Assembly (NCBI RefSeq): GCF_900497595.1
Contig: NZ_UFQO01000003.1
Coordinates: 435,532-499,531, forward strand
Source of the DNA: Treponema pectinovorum
Lineage (GTDB): Bacteria > Spirochaetota > Spirochaetia > Treponematales > Treponemataceae
Reading direction: 5' to 3'
DNA: 64,000 bases
Made by a program: the position numbers and the translations under genes
The notes under the pieces: generated by a model
The model's input: the letters and a program-made list of their open reading frames with translations, nothing else
What the model was told of the DNA's origin: nothing
Database searches by the model: none
In this document: in pieces, positions 1-7,249 of the stretch
Layout of the letters: each line of letters starts with the position of its first letter
Numbering within the stretch: position 1 is the stretch's first letter

Positions 1-1
1 A

Positions 2-1057
2 GGAATTGCGGTCAACAGTTTCGGTCATAATTTTAAGCCACTCGTAAAGGCTGTTCAAAAACAATTAAAACGCCAGATTCACACCTGCAATTATTTTACG
101 AGCGATGTTGGACTTGAATACGCAGCTTCTCTTTTAAAAGCGAGCGGATTTTCAGGAATATATTTTGGAAATTCTGGTGCAGAAGCGAACGAAGCAGCAT
201 TTAAACTTGCACGCAAATACGGTTTTTTAACTGGCGGCGAAAAGCGAAAGACAATCTACACTTTAGAATCATCATTCCATGGAAGAACTCTTGCAACACT
301 CACTGCAACAGGACAAAAAAAATTTCATCCAGAATGCTTTGCACCCTATGCGCCAGGTTTTAAAACGATAAAAGCAAACGATTATCAGGCGATAAAAACA
401 GCCTTTGACGATACAACAGCAGCCCTTATGATAGAGTGTATACAAGGCGAGGGCGGAGTTAATCTTATAGATAGCGAATGGGCAAAACAAGCCGCACATG
501 AAGCGAGAAAAGCTGGAGCCTTGGTCATGGCTGATGAAGTTCAGACAGGTTTTGGACGGACAGGCACTCTTTTTGCAAGCGACTGGCTCGGTTTTGAGCC
601 GGATGTTGTAAGTTTTGCAAAGGGAGTTGCAGGCGGAATTCCAATGGGTGGAATTTTATTCCGAGGAAAAGCGGCAGAAGTTTTTAAAGCAGGAGATCAT
701 CAAAGCACCTTTGCAGGAAATCCATTGGCTTGCAGTGCAGCACTTGTTGTTCTAAAAGAACTATTAAAAGATGGATTTATGCAACGCGTTGAACAAAAAG
801 GCGAGTACATAAAAAAGACAATAAAAAGTTGGGACAGCAAATTCGTAAAAGAAGTCAGAGGAAAAGGACTTTTACTCGGAATTGACATAGACGAAACAAA
901 AAGTGCTGTTGAGCTTGAAACAAAACTCCTTCAAAACGGTCTTTTAACATCAACCGCAGGAAAAAACACTTTGCGTTTAGTGCCACCATTAAACATCTCT
1001 CAAAAAGAAATCGATTCGGGCTTAGAGATTTTAAAACAAACCTTACTGCAATTTTAG
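2..1057 (+). CDS. argD: Acetylornithine aminotransferase, 3' part (5' end outside window)
   Basis: PLP-dependent class-III aminotransferase of arginine synthesis (N-acetylglutamate semialdehyde to N-acetylornithine). The frame is open from base 2 to the stop, about 351 residues, so only a short N-terminal piece is missing. Visible family motifs are GNSGAEANEAAFKLAR, SSFHGRT, the DEVQTGFGRTG aspartate that contacts the PLP pyridine, and the Schiff-base lysine in SFAKGVAGG, followed by STFAGNPLACSAA near the C terminus. Another class-III aminotransferase acting on ornithine or GABA is possible, but length and motifs favour ArgD. A second arginine gene, argG, lies 28 kb away in this window. Confidence 0.9.
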   Translation, partial: GIAVNSFGHNFKPLVKAVQKQLKRQIHTCNYFTSDVGLEYAASLLKASGFSGIYFGNSGAEANEAAFKLARKYGFLTGGEKRKTIYTLESSFHGRTLATLTATGQKKFHPECFAPYAPGFKTIKANDYQAIKTAFDDTTAALMIECIQGEGGVNLIDSEWAKQAAHEARKAGALVMADEVQTGFGRTGTLFASDWLGFEPDVVSFAKGVAGGIPMGGILFRGKAAEVFKAGDHQSTFAGNPLACSAALVVLKELLKDGFMQRVEQKGEYIKKTIKSWDSKFVKEVRGKGLLLGIDIDETKSAVELETKLLQNGLLTSTAGKNTLRLVPPLNISQKEIDSGLEILKQTLLQF

Positions 1058-1108
1058 ATTTTCGCGTTAAAAACTTTTCTTGATGTGGAAGAACAGTCAA
1101 AAATTCTT

Positions 1109-1114
1109 TATAAT
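1109..1114 (+). promoter_or_regulatory. -10 hexamer 8 nt before the DUF1846 start
   Basis: A perfect TATAAT ends 8 nt before the ATG at 1123. Transcription would start at or within a few bases of the ATG, giving a leaderless or nearly leaderless mRNA. No convincing -35 hexamer at 16-18 bp spacing and no Shine-Dalgarno were seen. Confidence 0.5.
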
Positions 1115-1122
1115 TCGTGGTT

Positions 1123-2592
1123 ATGAAAAAGGGATTTGATAACGAAAAGTATCTTAAGATACAGTCAGAACACATAAAAGAAAGAATTTCTCAGTTTGGA
1201 GATAAACTTTATCTCGAATTTGGAGGCAAGTTATTCGACGATTTTCATGCAAGCAGGGTTTTGCCAGGTTTTGAGCCAGACAGCAAGTTAAAAATGCTGA
1301 TGCAGTTGGCGGATATGGCGGAAATAATAATTGTCATAAGCGCAAGCGACATAGAAAAAAATAAAATTCGAGGCGATTTGGGCATAACATACGATAAAGA
1401 TGTCCTTCGTCTGCGCGATGAATTTATGAAGCGTGGACTTTACGTAGGCTCTGTAGTCATAACGCACTATAACGGTCAGGAAGGTGCAAAAGCTTTTGCC
1501 CGTCGACTTAAAAAATTGAACATAAAATCATATTTTCACTACATGATAGAAGGCTATCCAAACAATGTAGATTTAATCGATTCTGATAAAGGTTACGGAA
1601 AAAACGATTATGTAGAAACCACACGCCCTCTTGTCGTTGTAACTGCACCAGGCCCTGGTTCAGGAAAAATGGCAGTCTGTCTCAGCCAGCTTTATAACGA
1701 AAACTGCCGTGGAATTAAAGCAGGATATGCAAAATTTGAAACCTTCCCAATCTGGAATCTCCCTTTAAAACATCCTGTAAACCTCGCATACGAAGCGGCA
1801 ACCGCAGATTTAAACGATGTAAATATGATAGACCCTTGGCATTTAGAGGAATACGGTGTAACAACCGTAAACTACAACCGTGATATAGAAATTTATCCAG
1901 TTTTGGATGCAATCTTCAAAGGAATTTACGGCGAAAATCCTTACAAATCTCCCACAGACATGGGCGTAAACATGGCAGGTAACTGCATAATAGATGACGA
2001 AGTTTGTCGAAATGCAAGCAATCAAGAGATAATAAGGCGATATTATGCGGCAATCTGCAATTTGGCAGAAGGCAAGGCAGAAGAAGCAGAAGTGAACAAG
2101 TTGAGTCTTTTGATGCAACAGGCAAAAATTACAACTGCAGACAGAAAAGTTACAGTTGCAGCGAACAAACGCTCAGAAAAATCAGGACTGCCAGCAGCTG
2201 CAATCGAATTAAGCGACGGAACGATAATCACATCAGAAACTTCGGAATTGCTCGGAACCTGTGCCGCACTCATATTAAACGCAACAAAACATCTAGCAGG
2301 AATCGACCACAAGCTAAAACTCATTCCAGCAGAAATGATAGAACCTATACAAGAAATGAAAGTCAACTACTTAAAAGGCAACAATCCACGCTTGCACACA
2401 GACGAAGTTCTGGTTGCCCTCGCAATGCTAAGCCTCAACGACAAAAATTGCAAACTCGCAATCGAACAACTCTCACTTCTACAAAATTGCCAGGTGCACG
2501 CAACCGTAATGCTGAGCGAAGTAGACAGAAAAATCTTTAAAAAACTCGGCGTAGATTTAACCTGCGACCCAATCAAAAAAAAATCAAGATAG
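1123..2592 (+). CDS. DUF1846 (UPF0371) family protein
   Basis: A protein of 489 residues, matching the usual length of the DUF1846/UPF0371 family of unknown cellular function. A glycine-rich TAPGPGSGKMAVCLSQL segment about one third into the protein looks like a nucleotide-type loop, and the preceding half has conserved HYNGQEGAKAF and YHYMIEGYPNNVDLID-like patches. The ATG at 1123 is preferred over an in-frame GTG at 1117 because of the -10 hexamer just upstream. Whether the glycine loop binds a nucleotide is inference. It is followed by repeat copy A. Confidence 0.85.
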   Translation: MKKGFDNEKYLKIQSEHIKERISQFGDKLYLEFGGKLFDDFHASRVLPGFEPDSKLKMLMQLADMAEIIIVISASDIEKNKIRGDLGITYDKDVLRLRDEFMKRGLYVGSVVITHYNGQEGAKAFARRLKKLNIKSYFHYMIEGYPNNVDLIDSDKGYGKNDYVETTRPLVVVTAPGPGSGKMAVCLSQLYNENCRGIKAGYAKFETFPIWNLPLKHPVNLAYEAATADLNDVNMIDPWHLEEYGVTTVNYNRDIEIYPVLDAIFKGIYGENPYKSPTDMGVNMAGNCIIDDEVCRNASNQEIIRRYYAAICNLAEGKAEEAEVNKLSLLMQQAKITTADRKVTVAANKRSEKSGLPAAAIELSDGTIITSETSELLGTCAALILNATKHLAGIDHKLKLIPAEMIEPIQEMKVNYLKGNNPRLHTDEVLVALAMLSLNDKNCKLAIEQLSLLQNCQVHATVMLSEVDRKIFKKLGVDLTCDPIKKKSR

Positions 2593-2603
2593 TTTTTAAT
2601 AAA

Positions 2604-2841
2604 TCGGGCGGCTTTTTGCTCCACTTGCGTTTCGCAAAAAACGGGCTTTGCGGGGTTCGCTAAGCGCTCATCGTCCTCGTCGCTTTGCTCCTGCGGTCGA
2701 CGGCTTCGCCGCCCCTCCAATCCCTGTCGCATTTGTCGCACAAGGAGGTGCGACCTACAAGCAATGCTGACCTTTTTGCAAAAACTGTCGTTAAAGAAAA
2801 ACAAGGACGTTTTTTCTTTAACAGCACACGGAGGTACTGTG
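2604..2841 (+). repeat. Dispersed intergenic repeat, copy A, with three constant-loop hairpins
   Basis: The GC-rich core (2604-2725) is almost identical to copy B at 13951-14073 and shares a ~56-bp block with copy C. It is followed by three hairpins. 2735-2754: arms GTCGCAC/GTGCGAC, loop AAGGAG. 2790-2822: arms GTTAAAGAAAAAC/GTTTTTTCTTTAAC with one bulged T, loop AAGGAC. 2821-2840: arms ACAGCAC/GTACTGT with one mismatch, loop ACGGAG. Each reads as A-C-A-N-G-G-A-N-G-U in RNA. The element fills the gap between the DUF1846 gene and ogt and ends just before the ogt promoter. Confidence 0.85.
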
Positions 2842-2851
2842 TGTACTTTTA

Positions 2852-2860
2852 TGCTATAAT
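2852..2860 (+). promoter_or_regulatory. Extended -10 promoter of ogt
   Basis: TGCTATAAT is a TGn-extended -10 element at 2852-2860. It is followed by an AGGAG Shine-Dalgarno at 2866-2870 and the ATG at 2881, so this gene has an ordinary short leader. Confidence 0.6.
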
Positions 2861-2880
2861 TTTTTAGGAGCAGAAAAACT

Positions 2881-3420
2881 ATGTCATCTTTCTTTTCTCG
2901 TTACAAAACTCCAGCGGATTTTGATGATATTCTAATAAAGACCGATGGAGAATTTCTTACAGGCTTGTTTTTTGAAAGGTCAAAAGACGCTAAAAAATAC
3001 TTGGAAACTAGCATAAATAAAGATTCTTCTATTTTTCTTGAAACTCATCGTTGGCTTGATATTTATTTTTCTGGCAAGCAACCAAATTTTATTCCAAAAT
3101 ACAGAATAGAAAACCAAACGCCATTTCGTGAGGAAGTTATAGAACAAATGTTAAAAATTCCATTTGGTAAAACCATAACCTATGGAAAAATTGCGGAAGA
3201 GATTGCACGACTTCACGGTGTAGAAAAAATGTCGGCACAGGCAGTTGGTGGTGCTGTCGGCTGGAACCCTATTTGTATAATTGTTCCCTGTCATAGAGTT
3301 GTAGGAAGAGACAACTGCCTTACAGGTTACGGTGGCGGAATAAAAAATAAAATTGCTTTGCTAAAACTTGAAGGTTTTGATACGGCTGAATTTTCAATGC
3401 CAAAAAAATCTCAACTTTGA
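2881..3420 (+). CDS. ogt: Methylated-DNA--protein-cysteine S-methyltransferase
   Basis: Suicide repair protein that transfers the O6-alkyl group of guanine to its own cysteine. The PCHRVVG active-site motif is present with acceptor Cys137, preceded by the helix-turn-helix part (PFGKTITYGKIAEEIA) and followed by GYGGG. Length (179 residues) is normal for Ogt/MGMT. The N-terminal half is poorly conserved, as is usual. It has its own extended -10 promoter and an AGGAG site and is not obviously in an operon. Confidence 0.93.
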   Translation: MSSFFSRYKTPADFDDILIKTDGEFLTGLFFERSKDAKKYLETSINKDSSIFLETHRWLDIYFSGKQPNFIPKYRIENQTPFREEVIEQMLKIPFGKTITYGKIAEEIARLHGVEKMSAQAVGGAVGWNPICIIVPCHRVVGRDNCLTGYGGGIKNKIALLKLEGFDTAEFSMPKKSQL

Positions 3421-3519
3421 GTTGATTTTCTGTTTTTTTCAAATCTCAACTAGCGGTATATGGTATGCTTGTGCGACCAGGCTTATATTATCTATAGACT
3501 AAAAAAGGAGGTGCTCCGT

Positions 3520-4131
3520 ATGGATCAGCAGAAAATTGGAAGATTCATTGCGTCATGCAGAAGAGAGCAAAAAATATCTCAAGCAGAGCTTTCTGAAAAA
3601 CTTGGAATTACAGACCGCGCGGTTTCCAAGTGGGAAAACGGAAAATGCTTGCCGGATGCTTCTTTAATGCTTGAACTCTGCAATCTTTTAAAAATTTCTG
3701 CCACAGATCTGTTAACAGGGGAGCGACTGAATGCTATGGAAAATTTTAAGGATGTTAATGATGAAAAACTGCTTGAATTGCAGAAAGTAGAAGAGAGCGC
3801 AAATCGAAGGATGTTATCGCTAGAAATAGTGATCGGATTTATTTCAATGGCTTCGTTTATCGCTTTGGTTGTCTGTGCGAGCACGATTGATGTGAGCACT
3901 TGGATTCGGATTTTGTTAATCGCTATTGCGTGTGTGATTTTATTTTTTGGGATATATCATTGTCTTAAACTTGAAACTGAGGTTGGATTTTACGAGTGCC
4001 AGGATTGTGGATATAGATATGTACCAAAGATGAAAAATGTCATTTTTACGACGCATGTTGGAAGGAGCCGAAGGCTAAAATGTCCAAAGTGCGCGAATAA
4101 AAATTTTCACAAAAAAGTTTTAACACGATAA
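3520..4131 (+). CDS. XRE-family regulator with two membrane segments and a zinc-ribbon-like tail
   Basis: The first ~65 residues form an HTH_3 domain (IGRFIASCRREQKISQAEL, then RAVSKWENGKCLPD). Two hydrophobic segments near residues 105-125 and 130-150 suggest membrane anchoring. The C terminus carries two CxxC pairs (CQDC and CPKC) typical of a zinc ribbon. The start at 3520 is fixed by AAGGAGG upstream; an in-frame ATG at 3460 lacks a ribosome site. This architecture is known among Firmicutes-type XRE proteins and often accompanies stress or antibiotic sensing. The target and signal are unknown. Confidence 0.8.
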   Translation: MDQQKIGRFIASCRREQKISQAELSEKLGITDRAVSKWENGKCLPDASLMLELCNLLKISATDLLTGERLNAMENFKDVNDEKLLELQKVEESANRRMLSLEIVIGFISMASFIALVVCASTIDVSTWIRILLIAIACVILFFGIYHCLKLETEVGFYECQDCGYRYVPKMKNVIFTTHVGRSRRLKCPKCANKNFHKKVLTR

Positions 4132-4144
4132 ACTTTTTACGGAA

Positions 4145-4181
4145 TGTCCCTGCGACAAGTTTGTTTTGCAGGGACAATTTT
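4145..4181 (+). terminator. Hairpin after the XRE gene
   Basis: A perfect 9-bp stem, TGTCCCTGC with GCAGGGACA (4145-4153 and 4168-4176), is followed by a short T-rich tract. It is probably a weak intrinsic terminator. Confidence 0.55.
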
Positions 4182-4241
4182 GTAAACTGTAACAGAATTT
4201 AAAAAATGGAAAAATGGCGTGAAAAAAGGGGGCAGTGTAGG

Positions 4242-5102
4242 ATGAGAAAAAATATTATAAATCTCATAATTTTTGCAATCAGCATTTTTTTACTTTTTGC
4301 ATGCACCACAACAAATACTGCAAATACTAAAAAATCCGCTAAAAAAACTGTGGTGGCGAGAGAAGTCAAAGCGTATTCTGGAGCGGAAATCCATACTCGA
4401 CAATCGCAGATGTATGGCAAGTACGAGGCTAGGATGCTGATGGCAGCAGGTTCGTCTGTTGTAAGTTCAATGTTTCTTTATTATAACAATTCTTATATTG
4501 GCGGCAAAGAGCCGTGGTGCGAAGTTGATATAGAAATACTCGGAAAAAATCCAGCGAGTTTTCAGACTAACATGATTACGGGAAATGCAAAAAATAAAGC
4601 GACTAGCGAAAAACACCATGCAATTTTGCCACAAGCAAACGCAGTTTATCACATCTATAGCATAGAATGGACACCCTCGTATGTTGCCTGGCTTATAGAT
4701 GGAGTTGTGGTGCGAAAAACTGAAAGAGATTTTAACGATGCAAAAGCTCAAGTTTCTGCGCTAAGCCGTGAACAGAGTTTGCGTTTTAATTTATGGTCAT
4801 CAGAAAGCGTGTCGTGGAGCGGAGATTTTGACGAAAAAATTTTACCTGTACATCAATTTATTGACTGGGTTAAAGTTTATTCATATACGAAAGGCGAAGG
4901 AGAAAACGGTTCTGATTTTACGCTTTTATGGCAGGATGAATTTGACAGTTTTGATGAAAATCGTTGGGCTAAGGGAAGGTGGACTTTTGAAGGAAACAGG
5001 GCAGTTATGAGTCCTAAAAATGTTAATATTGTAGATGGGCATTTGGTTTTAAGCCTTACCAAGATTGGCGAAGAAGGCTTTAAAGGAAAAATTCCTTTTT
5101 AG
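4242..5102 (+). CDS. Circularly permuted GH16 beta-glucanase (lichenase-type) lipoprotein
   Basis: The N terminus is a lipoprotein signal (hydrophobic stretch ending LLFAC), so the enzyme should be exported and lipid-anchored. The catalytic GH16 motif EVDIE lies at nt 4521-4535. Element order is permuted: the protein begins with the strands that normally follow (YSGAEIHT, YGKYEARM) and ends with the segment that normally starts GH16 enzymes (LLWQDEFDSFDENRW, DGHLVLSLT). The same permutation is established for the Fibrobacter succinogenes 1,3-1,4-beta-glucanase, and blocks such as EVDIE-LGKNP, TSEKHHA, LRFNLWSSES and FINWVKVY-like resemble that enzyme as I recall it. Mixed-linkage glucan is therefore the likely substrate. 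ATG 4242 is preferred because it places the signal peptide at the N terminus; 4206 is an alternative. Confidence 0.85.
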   Translation: MRKNIINLIIFAISIFLLFACTTTNTANTKKSAKKTVVAREVKAYSGAEIHTRQSQMYGKYEARMLMAAGSSVVSSMFLYYNNSYIGGKEPWCEVDIEILGKNPASFQTNMITGNAKNKATSEKHHAILPQANAVYHIYSIEWTPSYVAWLIDGVVVRKTERDFNDAKAQVSALSREQSLRFNLWSSESVSWSGDFDEKILPVHQFIDWVKVYSYTKGEGENGSDFTLLWQDEFDSFDENRWAKGRWTFEGNRAVMSPKNVNIVDGHLVLSLTKIGEEGFKGKIPF

Positions 5103-5140
5103 CGTTTATAAACATAAACATAGCTCTGTGTTTTGTGTTT

Positions 5141-5246
5141 TAAGCGGGGCGTTGCGGGGGCAGTGCAGACAAAAATAGTTTGCCCCCGCAAGAAGGGGTA
5201 GCGAAAAACGCGAAGCGGTTGCAGCGAGGGGAAGGCTTTCCCCTCC
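5141..5246. repeat. GC-rich palindromic intergenic element, family 2 copy 1
   Basis: It contains an 11-bp inverted repeat (TTGCGGGGGCA at 5152-5162, TGCCCCCGCAA at 5181-5191), an AGAAGGGGTAG block and a terminal palindrome GGGGAAGGCTTTCCCC at 5228-5243. The last two blocks recur at 21775-21824. It sits between the convergent GH16 and guaA genes and may terminate transcription from either side. Confidence 0.65.
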
Positions 5247-5261
5247 TTTATTATTCCAATA

Positions 5262-7154
5262 TTATTCCCAACCAAATGTTGCTGGCGGTTTATTTGTTAC
5301 ATCGATGTAAAGGCTTTCTACAAAATCCAGTTTAGCGATTTGTTTTACGATTTCTTTTAGGTCTTCTATTGGAAGCCAGGCAAAACGAGCGGTCATAACA
5401 TCTTCTGAGCAGACTGGCCTTAGCACGAAACTTGCATTTTCTTTTTTTGAAGCAAACGGCAAATCTATAGTTAAGTGCTGGAATATCGTCGTGTAAAGAT
5501 TTTTTTTGTGCAGGTGAGAAAGGACTATATCGTCAACTTCGCGCAACTGGTCAAGCCGCTCTTTTGTGCAATAGCTCTGCTGCAACTTCATCGCTTCTGG
5601 TTTTACTCCTGGTTTTTGATAGAGTTTGATAACTGTTCTGTTTAAAAATTTGGAGTTGTTGGTTATGGTCGATGAGCAGTCTTCTACCTTCTGGCGCACT
5701 TTTGGTATATGGAAAAATCCTTCGCCCTCGCTTTCGCTTTCATCGCGGAACGTTAGGCAAGCTGGAAATCTGTATGTTCTAAAATCGCCCTGAACTCCGA
5801 CGGATTTTACTGGCAATACTGAACGCTTTAGTTCTTTTGTGCAGTTAGCGCAAAATTGATTTATGACGATTTTGTCTAATTCTTCTTTTGCAAGAGAAAG
5901 TTCTTCTTCGTCTTTTTCTGTGAGTTTGCCGTCTGAACACAAAACATTTATGCTCAATCCAGGACCTGGAAAAGGATGACGCATTACAAGTTCATCTTCA
6001 AGCCCCAGTTTTTTCCCGATAGAGCGAACTTCATCCTTATACAAATCTTTTAAAGGTTCGATTATCATTCCTTTTTCTATAAGTTTCTGAATTCCTTCAA
6101 CTCGGTTGTGATGCGTTTTTATAGTGTGGCTGTTTTTTGTTCCGCCGGATTCTATTATGTCGGGATAAAGAGTGCCCTGTGCGAGCATCCAATTATCTTC
6201 ATTTAGATTTTGCTTTTTTACGACTTCATCGCGAACTTTTATAAAGTTTTCTCCAACCGCCATTCTCTTTTTCTGCGGGTCGGTAAGGTTTTCTATCGCT
6301 TTTAAAAAACTTTGGGAAGCGTCTTCGACTATAAAATTGTTGAAACCGTGATTGCGATATGCCTTTTCAACATTTTGGGATTCGTTTTTTCGCATAAAGC
6401 CGTTGTCTATGTGTAAGCCTAAAACTCTATCCTGGCCTAGCGCCTTGTTTAAAAGTGCAAACGCTACAGTGGAATCCACTCCTCCGCTCAAAAACAACAG
6501 CACATTTTTATCTTTTGTGTCCGTTTTTATCGTGTTTAAAATATGAGATAAAACTGCTTCTTCGTCCCAGTTTACTTGCATGTTGCAGATGTCTGCAAAG
6601 TTTTTAAATATTTTGTTTCCTTCCAAAGTATCTTTTACTTCGCAGTGGAATTGCAGAGAAAATCGCTTTTTCTGTAGATTTTGCAGAGCGGCAAATTTGC
6701 AATCCTTTGTAAATCCTATCGGGCTAAAACCTTTACCTGCTTCAAGAACTTCATCCTGATGACTCATCCAAACTTGGCTATTATCGCTTATTCCTTTTAA
6801 AAGTGGAGATGATTTTCCCTCGTCTGTAAGTTCAAGGGTTGCTTTGCCAAATTCGCCTGTTGCCGCTTTTCCCACTTTGCCACCGTAAGAATTAGCTATC
6901 AACTGATGTCCGTAGCAAAGCCCAAGTATTGGAATATCTAAATCAAAAATCTGTTTGTTAAACTCTGGTACATTCTCTTCATATACGGAAGAAGGTCCTC
7001 CGCTTAAAACTATTCCCTTTGCGTCTTTAAATTCTTCGATTGCAGCATTTGGAAGCGCAATTTCTGAATAATATCCCAACGCTCTAAAGCGTTTTGCAAT
7101 AAGGTGAGCATATTGTGAGCCAAAGTCCAAGACAACAATTTTAGAACGATTCAT
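5262..7154 (-). CDS. guaA: GMP synthase (glutamine-hydrolysing), long form
   Basis: Makes GMP from XMP, ATP and glutamine in the cytoplasm. The class-I glutaminase domain is N-terminal with nucleophile Cys80 (GLCYGHQ) and His170/Glu172. The ATP-pyrophosphatase P-loop SGGVDS is at 223-228, followed by the RHPFPGPGL segment. At 630 residues it is about 100 longer than most bacterial GuaA, with the extra length in the C-terminal dimerisation region, as in the long eukaryote-like form. The usual Pro between the catalytic His and Glu (HPE) is Cys here. A GGAG precedes the ATG. Confidence 0.95.
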   Translation of the reverse strand: MNRSKIVVLDFGSQYAHLIAKRFRALGYYSEIALPNAAIEEFKDAKGIVLSGGPSSVYEENVPEFNKQIFDLDIPILGLCYGHQLIANSYGGKVGKAATGEFGKATLELTDEGKSSPLLKGISDNSQVWMSHQDEVLEAGKGFSPIGFTKDCKFAALQNLQKKRFSLQFHCEVKDTLEGNKIFKNFADICNMQVNWDEEAVLSHILNTIKTDTKDKNVLLFLSGGVDSTVAFALLNKALGQDRVLGLHIDNGFMRKNESQNVEKAYRNHGFNNFIVEDASQSFLKAIENLTDPQKKRMAVGENFIKVRDEVVKKQNLNEDNWMLAQGTLYPDIIESGGTKNSHTIKTHHNRVEGIQKLIEKGMIIEPLKDLYKDEVRSIGKKLGLEDELVMRHPFPGPGLSINVLCSDGKLTEKDEEELSLAKEELDKIVINQFCANCTKELKRSVLPVKSVGVQGDFRTYRFPACLTFRDESESEGEGFFHIPKVRQKVEDCSSTITNNSKFLNRTVIKLYQKPGVKPEAMKLQQSYCTKERLDQLREVDDIVLSHLHKKNLYTTIFQHLTIDLPFASKKENASFVLRPVCSEDVMTARFAWLPIEDLKEIVKQIAKLDFVESLYIDVTNKPPATFGWE

Positions 7155-7249
7155 ATTATTTCTCCAAAGATTTATAAATTATATTGAAATTTTGCCTATA
7201 TGAAAACACGACAGGATTTTTTTTAGAGTCGGATGCAGAAAAATGCGTT

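Noticed and set aside
2004-2540. 178-codon frame inside the DUF1846 gene
   Set aside because: A shadow of the real gene in another frame, with Arg/Ser-rich composition and no start signal.
2367-2804. Minus-strand reading frame of 145 codons over repeat A and the end of the DUF1846 gene
   Set aside because: It runs through the repeat core and overlaps the end of a well-supported gene. The same Arg/Glu-rich peptide would appear at every repeat copy, so it is a by-product of the repeat.
2604-2841. Repeat A as a CRISPR array or insertion sequence
   Set aside because: There are no equal-length direct repeats with spacers, no terminal inverted repeats around a transposase and no cas or transposase gene in the window.
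4206-4241. ATG 4206 as the start of the GH16 gene
   Set aside because: It would add 12 charged residues before the lipoprotein signal; ATG 4242 gives a normal signal peptide.
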